This document shows, piece after piece, positions 10,509 to 21,399 of a DNA stretch of 64,000 bases. Numbering within the stretch: position 1 is the first letter of the stretch; each line of letters begins with the position of its first letter. The notes below the pieces were generated by a model. The model was not told the origin of the DNA and ran no database searches. It was given only the letters and a program-made list of their open reading frames with translations. Origin of the DNA: Ephydatia muelleri (Eukaryota > Porifera > Demospongiae > Spongillida > Spongillidae); contig JABACO010000010.1 of assembly GCA_013339895.1 (NCBI GenBank), positions 6,151,445-6,215,444 of the forward strand, in the 5' to 3' direction. The position numbers and the translations under genes were made by a program.

Positions 10509-10680
10509 AAGGGTGGATCCAGGATTTAAGAAAAGGGGGGGTTGTTAATGAATAATGATTAATTAAAGAGGGGCGGGTGCGGCAGGGGGAACCCCGCCTA
10601 CCCAGCTAGGGGGCCTGGGGGAGCGCTTTAAGCTCCCCCAGATGCCAACGCTTTTTTATTATATCATGCTCAAAACACAA
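10508..10680. mobile_element. One end of a GGATCCAGG-type DNA element
   Basis: It starts CAAGGGTGGATCCAGGA. It carries the same subterminal stem GGGGGAGCGCTTTAAGCTCCCCC and the CCAACGCTTTTTT tail as the copies at 8461 and 20618. No matching opposite end is visible before the Gypsy relic, so it is truncated. Confidence 0.65.
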
Positions 10681-10981
10681 CATAAAACTGCGTGCAAGAA
10701 CGGAAATAGTATATATTTTTCATGAATCAAATAATTCAGAAATTTACATGTACGATTATAAGAATTACTGGATCTATGTACTACAATCGGATGCTTGAAA
10801 CAGTTTTCTGGGATGTGCTCGCATGCAGATTTCATCCAAAGGTACTCTTTCTTTATAGTGCACGCATGCATGGAAATCAAAGCCAAAAGATGTTGCATAT
10901 GTTTGATCCTTCTCATTGATTAACTACATGTAGCTACTTTTCCATTAATACTGTGGGTACAGAGGACTACTGGTGATGTGA

Positions 10982-12925
10982 TCAAACCCATAATCTCTGC
11001 TGAAGTTTTGAAACTGAGATGAGGCAAACTGAGGTCATCACTTCCTCTGGCACACCATGGCGAGCAAAGATGACTTTAATCTGCTCTATCACCTCATGGG
11101 GTGTTGTTCTGTGGAGATTAGCAACCTCAATAAATCGTGAATAGTAATTTACTATTATGAGGTAAGCAGAATTTTGCCAGTCAAACAAATCTATCATTAT
11201 CTTCTGCCAAGGTAAGCTAGGTAAAGAAGATTCCATAACTGGCTCACTTCTCTGCAACTGTTCCTTGCAGCATGTGCGACATCTACGCACCACTTCTTCC
11301 AGCTGTGCAGACATCCCAGGCCACCAAACACATTGTCGTGCATGTTCCCGGCACTTCCTTGATGGCCCCTATGTACATGTACCTGTGCTAAGATATCTGC
11401 CTGCAGAGAGTGAGGGATAACAATTCGTGATCCTTGCAGAAGAAGACCCTTCTCTATCGACAGTTCTGATGAGACAGAATGGCAAGGCTTTATTTCATTT
11501 GGTATGTTCTTTGTATCTGGCCATCCACCATAACAATATTTTGAGACTTGTCTTAAGACAGCATCTTCCTCCTGGTATTTCCTGATTTTGTTTAATGCAA
11601 CGCTGTGATGCAGGTAGGTTCTTAATCACCACATTAACATATGCATTCACTTCATCCTGAAAGCCTTTTTCATTCAACACACACACTCGTTACCAGCCAT
11701 TCCTTCTACTACTCATGCTAGCATGGTGTGATAAACGTTGTGAGTAGGGGTGACTCAGGTGGTGAAAGCGGTATCTGCCAAAACGCAGAAATAGCATCAA
11801 CTTTTGAGAAGTATTTGGCACCACATATCTGAGCCAAAATCTGTTCGACCACTGGTAGCGGATGTCGCTTGCGGCAGACACTCTCATTCAGTTGTGTGAG
11901 ATCCACGCAGATTTGTACATGATGATCCTCAGATTTGGGAACCATTACCATGCCTGCACAGCATTCTGTTGGGACGTCTACTCTAGTGATCACTCCCATT
12001 GCTTCCATCCTCTCAAGCTCAGCCTTCACTTGTGGTAGAAGAGGTATAGCTATTCGCCTTGGTGTAGTCAATGCATATGGCTTTGCTCCTTTCATCAGTT
12101 CAATCTTGTATTCTCCTTCCAGCTTTCCTAGTGTTACTATCCACGGTTCGTCATTACCTTAGAACTGTTGTTAGAGTGTTGAGGTATACTGCTTGTACTC
12201 CTCCCCCTCAGCTCCCCATTGTTGAGCGGCAGACCACCTGGAAATGTCCAAACTTCCCACACTTATTGCATGTAGCATTTTTTGCTGGACAATGAGCACG
12301 ATCATGTTGTGGGCTCCTCCCACAATTTCCACACTTCAGTGACCGTGTGTTGTGTGTTACAGCCTCTACATAACTAGGCAAACTCTTGTCTCCTCGAAGT
12401 AGCACTTGCTGTTTCTTAACACTTTCTGACTGTTGCACTAGAGAAACTGCTTTTTCCAGGGTGAGGCTGGCATCCATCTGAAGCTTTTCTGACAGAACTC
12501 TGTCTAATATTCAAACAACAATCCTGTCTCTAATCAGCTCTTCCCGTACATCCCTGTAGTCACAATGCTCTGCCAATGAGTACAGATCCATAACAAATGC
12601 ATCCGTTGATTCTCCAACCTCCTGCTTCCTTTAGTTGAACTTTGCCCGTTCAGATATCACATTTCTTCTTTTCACAAAATGGGTTTCGAATTTATTTCGG
12701 ACCGTTTCGTACTTCTTTGAATTCTCCTGCGATATGCGAAATGAGCAAAGGATGTCATCCGCATCGTCCCCCATACAGGTATATCAACGTGCTAATCTGG
12801 TTCTCTTCGGATTTTGTTTCGAGCCCCGTTGCTAGACGGAATCGCCTTATTCACTTCGGCCATTCTTCTGGACGAGCAAAACCAAATTGTTCTGGCACAT
12901 GTGCTCATGCGTCATGCACATAATA
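10982..12925 (-). pseudogene. Degenerate Ty3/Gypsy element (gag knuckles, RT, integrase pieces)
   Basis: Reading the minus strand from right to left, three recognisable pieces appear in proper order. First is a Gag C-terminus with two CCHC-like knuckles (12208-12477; CGNCGRSPQHDRAHC and CNKCGKFGHFQVVC). Second is the start of a reverse transcriptase (11718-12095; ICVDLTQLN and FSKVDAISAFWQIPL). Third is an integrase piece (10982-11314; RCRTCCKEQ, then the IMIDLFDW block around the first Asp). Protease, the RT palm with the catalytic YxDD, and RNase H are missing or out of frame. It sits inside the 22-bp minisatellite. No LTRs were found. Confidence 0.85.
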
Positions 12926-12929
12926 CTAC

Positions 12930-13030
12930 AACCCTTCTCTGCACTCATGGTCACCCTTCTCTGCACTCATGGTCACCCTTCTCTGCACTCATGGTCACCC
13001 TTCTCTTGCACTCATGGTCACCCTTTTCAC
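12930..13030 (+). repeat. 22-bp minisatellite, right block
   Basis: About four clean units of the array at 10284-10508, ending just before a (CA)n tract. Confidence 0.9.
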
Positions 13031-13076
13031 ACACACATACGCACGCACACACACATAACACACACGCATAACACAC

Positions 13077-13163
<87 letters not shown>
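13031..13163 (+). repeat. (CA)n microsatellite
   Basis: Interrupted at first by ATA and CGCA, then pure CA from about 13077 to 13163. Long open frames over it in several phases are artefacts. Confidence 0.95.
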
Positions 13164-13165
<2 letters not shown>

Positions 13166-13391
13166 GATACCAGCCATTCCTTCTACTACTCATGCTAGCA
13201 GACTGGATGCTAGGAAAATAGGCTGGGACCATGCCAACGTATCCATACCAGCTTCTAAAACCTGGAAATGACTCTGTGCATCTGGAGACAACTTCTTTGA
13301 TGCGTGTGTATCAGTGGTACGTGATTGCACAGGTGTACCTTAGTTTATCAGGTGACATGTATGTTGATGCCCGTATGGTGTCGGAGGGTGT

Positions 13392-14120
13392 ATGAGGGTG
13401 TGTGAGTGTGTCCTCCTGTCCATCCACCACTCCCAGTTTCTTATTGCATCCTATTGCTGGAATGCAAGAGCACCTGTCACACCCAGATGGGAGGAGACAC
13501 TGGTGCTTGACGTTCATATCTATGACCACTTGGTCATGATGCCCCCAATGATGAACATGGAGTTCTATGACATTGACATAGTGGTGAGTAGGAGCGTGTG
13601 GTGGTGTTTGTAGTGTGTCCATCATGACTTGATAAGCCGTTGTCAGTGTGTCTAGAAATACGTGCCATTAATCTGAAGCTGAGCTGTTTGTGCATTTACA
13701 CTGTACACGTACATGTATGTGGTACATGGATTATATGTGTGGAAGGTGCATCGATTGATATACATTTCTGGTGCATGTATGTTAGCACGTGGTACATTCA
13801 CTCCCTCTCCCCCCTTCCATCCCTCTGCTAGATGGCCATGCAGTTGGCACACTATCGCTTGCACAAGACGTTTGTGCTCACCTACAAGTCAACCCAAACC
13901 AGGTTTTCTATACCTCCTCCTACTCTTACTCCTCCTCCTCTCCTCCTCCTCCTCCATCTCCTCTCCCTCTTACTCCTCCTTCTAACTACCATCCCATTGC
14001 ATCCACCACCTCCACCCTCTCTCTCCTCTTCCTCCTCCTCCTTCAACCTTCCTTCCCATTGCATCCACCCTCCCCCTCCTCCTCCCCTCCCTCACATCAT
14101 CCCTTCCTCCTCACCCCCTA
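13392..14120 (+). repeat. Inverted duplication, left arm (gene fragment plus CT-rich tract)
   Basis: This segment matches 15005-15775 in reverse complement with scattered differences. The plus strand holds two exon-like pieces. One includes APVTPRWEETLVLDVHIYDH and runs to GTG|GTGAGT near 13584. The next begins after CTGCTAG near 13831 with MAMQLAHYRLHKTFVLTY. The same intron borders exist in the other arm. The rest is a CCTCCT tract. The gene of origin is not recognised; the first piece has a C2-domain feel, with low confidence. Confidence 0.8.
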
Positions 14121-14123
14121 ATC

Positions 14124-14372
14124 ATGCACAAGCAGCAGTGTTACTTACTAAGGAGGGTCACCAGGACAGTCAGAGAAAGCACAACTAGTGATCAAGATAT
14201 CTCTCAGACTTTAGTTAGTGACAATCACCATGTGGATGGTGCTACTGAACCAGGGAAAAGAAAAACAAGGAAGAAATCCGAGCTGACTTTGTCCTTTGCA
14301 TGCACAATGTGTGATAAGAAATATGATACCAGTTCTGCTCTGCACACGCATCAACATAAAATTCATGAATAA
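14124..14372 (+). pseudogene. C-terminal C2H2 finger fragment of a transposase-like gene
   Basis: The frame ends in a linker RKTRKKSELTLSFACTMCDK, then a C2H2 finger (C-x2-C...H-x4-H) and a stop. The linker and finger closely resemble the minus-strand piece at 16519-16700 (RKKSEIDRPFSCSVCGKKYG). This is therefore the tail of a second copy of the same gene family, with its complete 3' end, while the other copy is cut there. The catalytic part is absent here. Confidence 0.65.
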
Positions 14373-14900
14373 ATGATAAGAGACATGTGTCCAAAGAAAA
14401 ATTCATTAATTATCCAGCTTTTTAAACTATTGGTATTGCAAGTCATGCAGTGTACTGTAAATTTGCAAGCACTATGAATCATTTTGGTACTTCAGCATAG
14501 ACATGCAATGTATGATAGGTGGGGGAGATGTAGCAATATAACCTATGTTTGGTTATTTCACAACTAAAAAGGTGACAATGCAACAACCTAGCAGGCACTG
14601 CCAACAATTAGGCAGGGACATCAGATGTTACACCCCCACACCTCCTCCTGTTTCCCCTCTCCTTATTTGTAGTGTACTTTCCTTAGTGCTATGACATGCA
14701 TACATGTAGTTCAAAACTACTTTTTCTAACTTCCATGAAGAACATGTACAAGGTACCTGTGATTCTGTGTCCCTGTAGTTGTGATAGCGTTACCACCATT
14801 TGGCTTGGTTGTCAATGTAAATCACTGACCACCCACAATCTGTACCTATAAGGGTTTAATAATTTCAGAAAAGCTTACACCAGCATACATCCTCTTGTAG
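14373..14900. other. Loop between inverted arms, no gene seen
   Basis: No recognisable frame; this is the unique sequence between the arms 13392-14120 and 15005-15775. Confidence 0.6.
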
Positions 14901-15004
14901 AGTTCAATCTCTACAAAATTCTAGTGCAAGCTCTGTATCTCTTGTAGTAGCCTTTTCTGACTGCATGTAGCCTGCAAATCCCAAAAATACATTCCACTGC
15001 AAGA

Positions 15005-15775
15005 GGAGAGGTGAGGAGAAAGGAAGGATGGGAGGAGGAGGGGGAGGAGGGGGATGTAATGGGAAGGAAGGTTGAAGGAGGAGGACGAAGAGGAGAGAGG
15101 GTGGAGGTAAAGGGGAGGGGTGGATGCAATGGGATGGTAGGTATGAGGAGGAGGGAGAGGAGGAGATGGAGGAAGAGGTGGAGGGGGAGGAGGAAGAGAG
15201 GGAGGAGGAAGAGGGGGAGGAGAAGAGGAGGAGGAGTAGGGGGAGTAGGAGGAGGTATAGAAAACCTGGATTTGGTTTACTTGGAGGTGAGCACAAACGT
15301 CTTGTGCAAGCGATAGTGTGCCAACTGCATGGCCATCTAGCAGAGGGATGGAAGGGGGGAGAGGGAGTGAATGTACCACGTGCTAAAATACATGCACCAG
15401 ATATGTGAGAATGTATATATCAATCGATGCACCTTCCACACATATAATCCATGTACACATACATGTACATGTACAATGTAAATGCACAAGCAGCTCAGCT
15501 TCAGAATAATGGCACATATTTCTAGACACACTGACAACAGCTTATCAAGTCATAATGGACACACTACAAACATCACCACACGCTCCTACTCACCACTATG
15601 TCAATGTCATAGAACTCCATGTTCATCATTGGGGCAACATGACCAAGTGGCGAATGCCATAGATATGAACGTCAAGCACCAGTGTCTCCTCCCATCTGGG
15701 TGTGACAGGTGCTCTTGCATTCCAGCAATAGGATGCAATAAGAAACTGGGAGTGGTGGATGGATGGGAGCACTCG
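15005..15775 (-). repeat. Inverted duplication, right arm
   Basis: Reverse-complement copy of 13392-14120. Both arms carry the stretch coding CSCIPAIGCNKKLGVVDG on the complementary reading and the same exon/intron borders. Small indels disrupt frames in this arm. Confidence 0.8.
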
Positions 15776-15824
15776 AAGAAAGGTCCACTCCATGGCTGAC
15801 ACTGATCACTGTAAGGAATAGCTG

Positions 15825-16520
15825 TGGGGGTAGGGTGGAGTCCACTCAATAGCACAGGGTAGGGTGGAGCCACTCAATAGCACAGGGTAGGGTGGAGTCC
15901 ACTCAATAGCACAGGGTAGGGTGGAGTCCACACAATAGCAGTGGGTAGGGTGGAGTCCACTCAATAGCACAGGGTAGGGTGGAGTCCACACAATAGTACA
16001 GGGTAGGGTGGAGTCCACACAATAGCATAGGGTAGGGTGGAGTCCACACAATAGCAGTGGGTAGGGTGGAGTCCACTCAATAGCATAGGGTAGGGTGGAG
16101 TCCACACAATAGTACAGGGTAGGGTGGAGTCCACACAATAGCATAGGGTAGGGTGGAGTCCACTCAATAGCATAGGGTAGGGTGGAGTCCACTCAATAGT
16201 ACAGGGGGTAGGGTGGAGTCCACTCAATAGCACAGGGTAGGGTAGAGTCCACTCAATAGCACAGGGTAGGGTGGAGTCCACACAATAGCAGTGGGTAGGG
16301 TGGAGTCCACTCAATAGCATAGGGTAGGGTGGAGTCCACACAATAGTACAGGGTAGGGTGGAGTCCACACAATAGTACAGGGTAGGGTGGAGTCCACACA
16401 ATAGCATAGGGTAGGGTGGAGTCCACACAATAGCATAGGGTAGGGTGGAGTCCACTCAATAGCATAGGGTAGGGTGGAGTCCACTCAATAGCATAGGGTA
16501 GGGTGGAGTCCACACAATAG
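15825..16520 (+). repeat. 29-bp G-rich minisatellite, main block
   Basis: About 24 tandem units. Each contains AGGGTAGGGTGGAGTCCAC followed by A/TCAATAGCA. Because 29 is not a multiple of three, every frame cycles and stays open, giving false proteins rich in 'LHPT' and 'WTPPYP'. The GGGTAGGGTGG core is G-quadruplex-like in composition. Confidence 0.95.
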
Positions 16521-17912
16521 TAGAGTGCGCCGTACTTCTTGCCACACACCGAACAGGAAAATGGCCTGTCAATTTCAGATTTTTTCCTATGCCTGCGCTT
16601 GAATGGACCCTGGCTTTCTTCGTCAACACTGGAATTGCCCACCTTAGTGGCACCACTGGAATTGTCGGCCTTAGTGGCATCACCCTGTTCATCACATGGA
16701 ACATCAGGCTGCTTGTGAGTGTTCTTTTTGTGCAGGGACAGAGCCGGACCACTGGCATGCCTCTTGCCACATACAGTGCACTGGTAGGCAAGGATCAGTT
16801 CAGACCTGGGTCTGCGTTTCCTCCTGCCAGAAACAGAACCATCCTCTCCGTCTTGCACTTCACTGTATGTGTCCTCTGCAGACTCATGACCCTCAACAGT
16901 AGGTGAGTGAGGAATGGCAGTTGAAGGTCCAGGTTGGTTGCTTTCTGGTAGGGATGAAGCACCAGGGTGTTTGCGGTCAAACCGGAATGTGTAGCAGCGG
17001 CCTAGGCCAGCCAGAGGACTAAACCACTGGCCCAGAAAGGCATTCCAGTCATAGTAGTGCCAGTCCTGGTACAGCTGTGGCACACATGTGACGTCCTGGC
17101 CACACTGCCGGACACAGTCTGCTAGGTCATCCAAATCATCTACATGGTCCTATCTTCGGTAGTACTTCTTGAACTGGCCAAAGTAGGAATCAGGTCTGAA
17201 CTTTGTGTGCCCAGGTAGCATGAAGTTCAGCTGGATGGTGTCATGTTGTCCAGTGATGACCCGCCAGGCCAGGTACCACATCATGGTGGTGTTCTTGTTC
17301 TGGGCCACACAGTTGTCAACCTGAAGTGTTACATGTCTCTCTCCCAGTCCATGTAAGTGGAAGAAGGCATGCACCAGGCTGACCACCACCACAGCACCCT
17401 TGCCAGCCTGCTCTGCCTCGTCAATTAAGAAGAACACCTGGTGGCACAGCGGCTCACAACACACACCAAACACCTGGACCTTGCGAGGTGTCCTGAAATA
17501 AAAAGTGCCCCTTTGCTGTGAGCTGTAGGGCAGTGACACATGCTGGTAGTAGTCAAAGGAGTACTGCATCTGCATGTCCAGGTGGGCGTGTGAGGTGAAG
17601 GGAGACATCAGGGCCCTGGATTTCAGGTGACCCAGGATCTGGTCATGCTCCTTCTGTCTCTTCCTTCCCCATTCCTTCTCAGCCTCCTCAATGTTTGCAT
17701 TGTAGGCATCACGAAATGCCTTTGCCTTAATGAGGTGCTGTGTGTATTTGTCATTTATTGTTTTACGCTGCTCGTCAAAAAGGCTGTGCCTCAACGTGAC
17801 CAACATCTGGTCACACTTGTCACACAGATCGCTGCGTGCAGGTTGGACCTTGATGTTGGAGCAGTGCTTGTGCCAGAGTGTAATAAATGACACGTACTTC
17901 ATCACATGTGCA
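16519..17912 (-). pseudogene. Zinc-finger-tailed transposase-like gene (RNase H-like core), nonsense-mutated
   Basis: Read on the minus strand from about 17912. An N-terminal Cys pair (DLCDKCDQ) precedes a helical Glu/Lys-rich stretch. The conserved core then has GTFYFRTPRKVQVFGVCCEP, VDNCVAQNKN and LPGHTKFRPDSYFG, and YDWNAFLGQWF follows. The C-terminus has two C2H2-type fingers (YQCTVCGKRHASGP...H and FSCSVCGKKYG). The core matches a family common in cnidarians and sponges that I recall as a DUF7869-type, probable DDE transposase. One in-frame TAG at 17150-17152 lies between core and tail with the frame otherwise intact. Both gene ends abut the 29-bp minisatellite, so start and last finger are lost. 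Confidence 0.75.
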
Positions 17913-19080
17913 CAATTGGTAGGGTGGAGTCCACTCAATAGCACAGGGTAGGGTGGAGTGCATCAATAAGAGGGTCCACTCCATGGCTGACGCTGTTCGC
18001 TGTAAGGGGTAGGGTGGAGTCCACTCAATAGTACAGGGTAGTCCATTCAAAAGAGGGTGATCACTGTAAGGAAAAGCTGTAGGGTGCAACACAGGGGGTA
18101 GGGTGGAGTCCACTCAATAGCACAGGGTAGGGTGGAGTTCATTAATAAGAGGGTCCACTCCATGGCTGACACTGTTCGCAGTAAGGAATAGTTGTAGGAC
18201 CTAGCACAGGGGGTAGGGAGGAGTCCACTCAATAGCACAGGAGGGTGGAATGCACTCGAAGAAAGGTCCACTCCATGGCTGACACTGATCACTGTAAGGA
18301 ATAGCTGTGGGGGGGGGGGGGGGGAGGAGGGGGGGTTGGGTGGAGTCCACTCACTAGCACAGGGTAGGGTGGAGTCCATTCAAAAGAGGGTCCACTCCAT
18401 GGCTGACACGGCAATCACTGGAAGGAATAGCTGTATGGTCCACTCCACAACTGCTTGCAAAGTTACATACATGTCTGTCTGCTTCTCAGCTGTCAGTGTC
18501 CACTGCTGTGAGGTTCTACCATATGGTCTACTGTACAGTTGTCTGCCTACTGTATGATCCACTCCGATGTCTGCCGTAGGGTTCACTCAGTAGGGTCCAC
18601 TCAATACAGTATACATGTCTGCAGTAGAGTCCATTCCATACAGTACAATGTTGATGTCTGTCGTAGGGTCCACACTACCTATTTGTATTGTCTACTATAT
18701 GGTCCACTCCACACTTGTTGGTAGTTGTTCCAAGTGCTGTGTTCTGGACACACCTATCTGCCGGCCATCTCTACAGCTGTTTAGTGCACTCTGGATTCAT
18801 TCCACAGCTGTGCCTGGCTTGTTGACAGTAATAGATATGAACTTTTTCCTCTGTTCTATTGTCTGCCATAGGGTCCATTACATACATGCATGTAGCTGCC
18901 TGCCTTAGGTTTCGTTTGCTGTAGTGCTCATTCCACTGCTGTCTGCCATCGGGTCCACTCCACAGTAGTTGCGTACTTCATGTAGTTACTCCACTGTCTG
19001 CTCCACAGCTATCTGCCATACTCCACAGCTGTCCACATACTATGGGATCCACTACTAGTCTGCCTGCTCCACAGCTATCT
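17913..19080 (+). repeat. 29-bp minisatellite, right block, decaying into a GTCCACTCC-rich array
   Basis: Clean units resume at 17916 and recur to about 18375, mixed with a longer unit containing GGTCCACTCCATGGCTGACA. A run of G lies near 18309-18323. Further right, only the GTAGGGTCCACTCCA and TGTCTGCC words recur at irregular spacing to about 19080. No gene seen. Confidence 0.8.
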
Positions 19081-19473
19081 TCGTCAGATTGACCTTATAT
19101 CTTGTCGTCTTCGAACCGTTCGAAGGTTGTCCTTCAGAATAATCCCCAATCGATCAACAAGTTATTAACACCTATCAAGGCACTTTTAACACATTAGTCA
19201 TTTTTAGATGGGTGCTTTAAACTTGGCTAGAGTTGCCACCCTAGTACGTGCCGCTTGCTCGATTTCAGTTTTGCGCATATGCAACCTGCAAGGATGGCTC
19301 ACCCAAGAGTTGTCCCCTATGTATATCCGCTTACTCACCCAATCCAAGTTATGAACACCTATCAAAGAACTCCATCAAATAAACTTTTAACACATCAGAC
19401 TGGGTACTGTTTAAGGATATGGCCAAAGCAACCAGCCCACCAAATTTTCGGCGCCACATGAATTCTGGAAGAT

Positions 19474-19977
19474 CAGCGGCGGATCCAGGGGGGGGGGGGG
19501 GGGGGGGGGGGGGGTCTAAGGGGTCTAAAGACCCCCCCCCCTCGGGCCCGACCAGTTATGAATAAATTAACTTATGAATAATTAATTACATGATTGACGA
19601 GTTGAAAAACAAGCGTTCAGCGAATGCGAGTGAACTGATTAGCGAGTTAGCATTCGACCCAAAGTGTGTGTGAGTGTGTGTATGTGGGGGGTCTAAAGCC
19701 ATAAAGCCAAGGCCCTCCAAAGCGTGTTTAATTAGTATTACTGCTGCGCGATGGAATGGTGCGAGCAAGAAGTAAGCGATCAAAACAAAAGAAGATAGTT
19801 TACCTACCTCAGGAAACAGGTAGAGCTAAATCAAGTAGGTATATAATACTATTAAAGGTAAAACGTGTGTGTCGTTTAAACCAGAATACGGTCACAATTG
19901 GCTTTGCGTAGAGTTTTCTATTCGCTATCCTTATCCACCTCACGCAGGCCTCTACACGCGTTTATTAATCAATTCGA

Positions 19978-20015
<38 letters not shown>

Positions 20016-20618
20016 TTTCTCAATGCATTGTACAGATAATGCACTGAAGAGGCAAGTAATGGCATGTGTAAATGCACTTATATACTTCCTATTTAAATGG
20101 ATACAGTTTACAAAAGGGAGATAGATCTACAGTTCTGAGGCGACACATGAAGGTGATGATATTCTTTGCAGATACAACATGTTGTGGTAAAGAATTCCAA
20201 ATAGGAACAACCCGAGATGAAAAAAAGTATAGCCGAAAATCATGGCGAGGTATGGTGACCGACTGGAGCCTGTATGAATTCCCACGAGTGGAATGAACGT
20301 TTGAAATGACTGTAAACATCTCAGCTGCATCAATATCCAAAAGCTTATTCACAATTTTGTAACACATTGTAAGGTCAATATTGCGCTTGCTAGCTATCAA
20401 TATTGAATACACTTTCAAAGTATGCTTATTTTCATGCTAAATGAACGCAAAAGTGAAAAAGCGGCTGGGGCTTCGCCCCAGCCCCCACTGGGGGAGCTTA
20501 CAGCGCTCCCCCAGACCCCCTAGCTGTTACGGGAGGGGGCACGCCCCCTCCAGTACCCACCCCCGCTGTGAATATAGTTATTAGACCCCCCCTTCCAGAA
20601 ATCCTGGATCCGCCGCTG
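19474..20618. mobile_element. 1.15-kb CAGCGGCGGATCCAGG element inside the Merlin gene, TSD AAGAT
   Basis: The ends CAGCGGCGGATCCAGG and CCTGGATCCGCCGCTG are exact inverted repeats. AAGAT is duplicated at 19469-19473 and 20619-20623. Next to the right end lies the family stem GGGGGAGCTTACAGCGCTCCCCC and the GGGGC...GCCCC stem. It has no transposase of its own, but holds a LINE tail at about 19977-20440. A run of more than 20 G follows the left end. The 5-bp duplication is shared with 8461-9360. Confidence 0.9.
19977..20440 (-). pseudogene. LINE (CR1/jockey-like) ORF2 C-terminal tail
   Basis: The minus-strand frame 20089-20418 contains MCYKIVNKLLDID, then TRGNSYRLQ, then SSRVVPIWNSLPQHVVSAKN and a RLRTVDLSPFC-like ending. 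This is the characteristic C-terminus of many LINE ORF2 proteins, after the reverse transcriptase. A (TTA)n-type tail, seen as (TAA)n on the plus strand at 19980-20013, marks its 3' end. It is strongly 5'-truncated. It sits within the 19474-20618 element, making a third nesting layer. Confidence 0.85.
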
Positions 20619-21136
20619 AAGATAGGTGTCAAAGAGCTTCGAATGCATTGTCTTTTCTTCTCGCATCATCCGATTACATGCACTCCACATGCCTTCTACA
20701 CCTTGCGTGTGTGCACCAGTGGCGGGATGAACAAAATACAGCAAGTGGTTCACTGTATGGTGTATGTGTCTCGTTGTTGCTAAAAGTTGATTGTAGGCAC
20801 TCCATTCATCGGAGTATACAATACTCCCTGGCTTTACGTGATTTGCGATAATTGGGAGCAATGTAGCTGCATCCCGCGGCCGATGAGCAACTTCTACCAA
20901 AAAACTGTCTCCACTGCCTCTCTCCATGCCCCCAAACACCCAAGACCATCCACTGCTCTACCTCTGTTATATTTTCCCTTTCCAAATTTGCTCTCATCTA
21001 TTTCGACATCGATACCTACCACCAATAACTGCTGGGTGAACGATGAAGTGTTGGATACAGATGTCCCGTACAAAGTTGTACCAATCGAGCAGATCAAATC
21101 TGTTATATTCGGGGACGGTTGAACATAATTTTTGGA

Positions 21137-21199
21137 TATTGTGTACTAACCTGTAGCTCATCTTGATCAGTATTGTGTACTAACCTGTAGCTCATCTTG
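21137..21199 (+). repeat. Two-copy tandem duplication, 34-bp period
   Basis: TATTGTGTACTAACCTGTAG and the following nine bases occur at 21137 and again at 21171. It falls inside the N-terminal part of the Merlin transposase region and further disrupts it. Confidence 0.85.
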
Positions 21200-21399
21200 T
21201 GCTTTACCTACTGGCGTCTTGGTAGACCAGAGGTGTAATAACCGTAGAATTACTTGAATTTCCAATTTACTGCCTGAATATAATCTCCCAATGTTTTTTT
21301 AACACTTGATTTGATCACCATCTTACCTTCAACTTTTCTTAGCGTCACTTCTTTTCTGCATCCTTTGCATGGACCATTGTGTCTTTTCTCCAGGCGCAT

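Larger units (their letters stand above)
19349..21399 (-). pseudogene. Merlin-type (IS1595/ISXO2-like) transposase, split and frameshifted
   Basis: On the minus strand from about 21399, a Cys-rich N-terminus (NGPCKGCRKEVTLRKVEG) precedes the DDE core. The first Asp is in VEIDESKFGKGKYNRG (about 21010). The second is in VYSDEWSAYNQ (about 20815). The Glu is in GVEGMWS near 20700. A one-base shift near 20960 breaks the frame. At 20618 an unrelated element interrupts it between FDTYL and, beyond 19474, PEFMWRRKFG, which is the usual Merlin ending. A stop at 19349-19351 closes it. Merlin transposases descend from bacterial IS1016-like elements. Terminal repeats of this copy were not found. Confidence 0.88.

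Noticed and set aside
12951..13232. Long open frames of repeated Cys-Val or Thr-His
   Set aside because: They lie entirely over the (CA)n tract and are microsatellite artefacts.
13882..14064. Gly/Arg/Glu-rich frames in CCTCCT tracts (also near 15011-15408 and 24500-24620)
   Set aside because: Low-complexity purine/pyrimidine tract without codon structure.
15806..16455. Open frames encoding repeated LHPT / WTPPYP peptides
   Set aside because: Produced by the 29-bp minisatellite cycling through frames; no start context or homology.
15825..16520. CRISPR-like array
   Set aside because: No spacers: units are contiguous 29-bp tandem repeats in a eukaryotic context.
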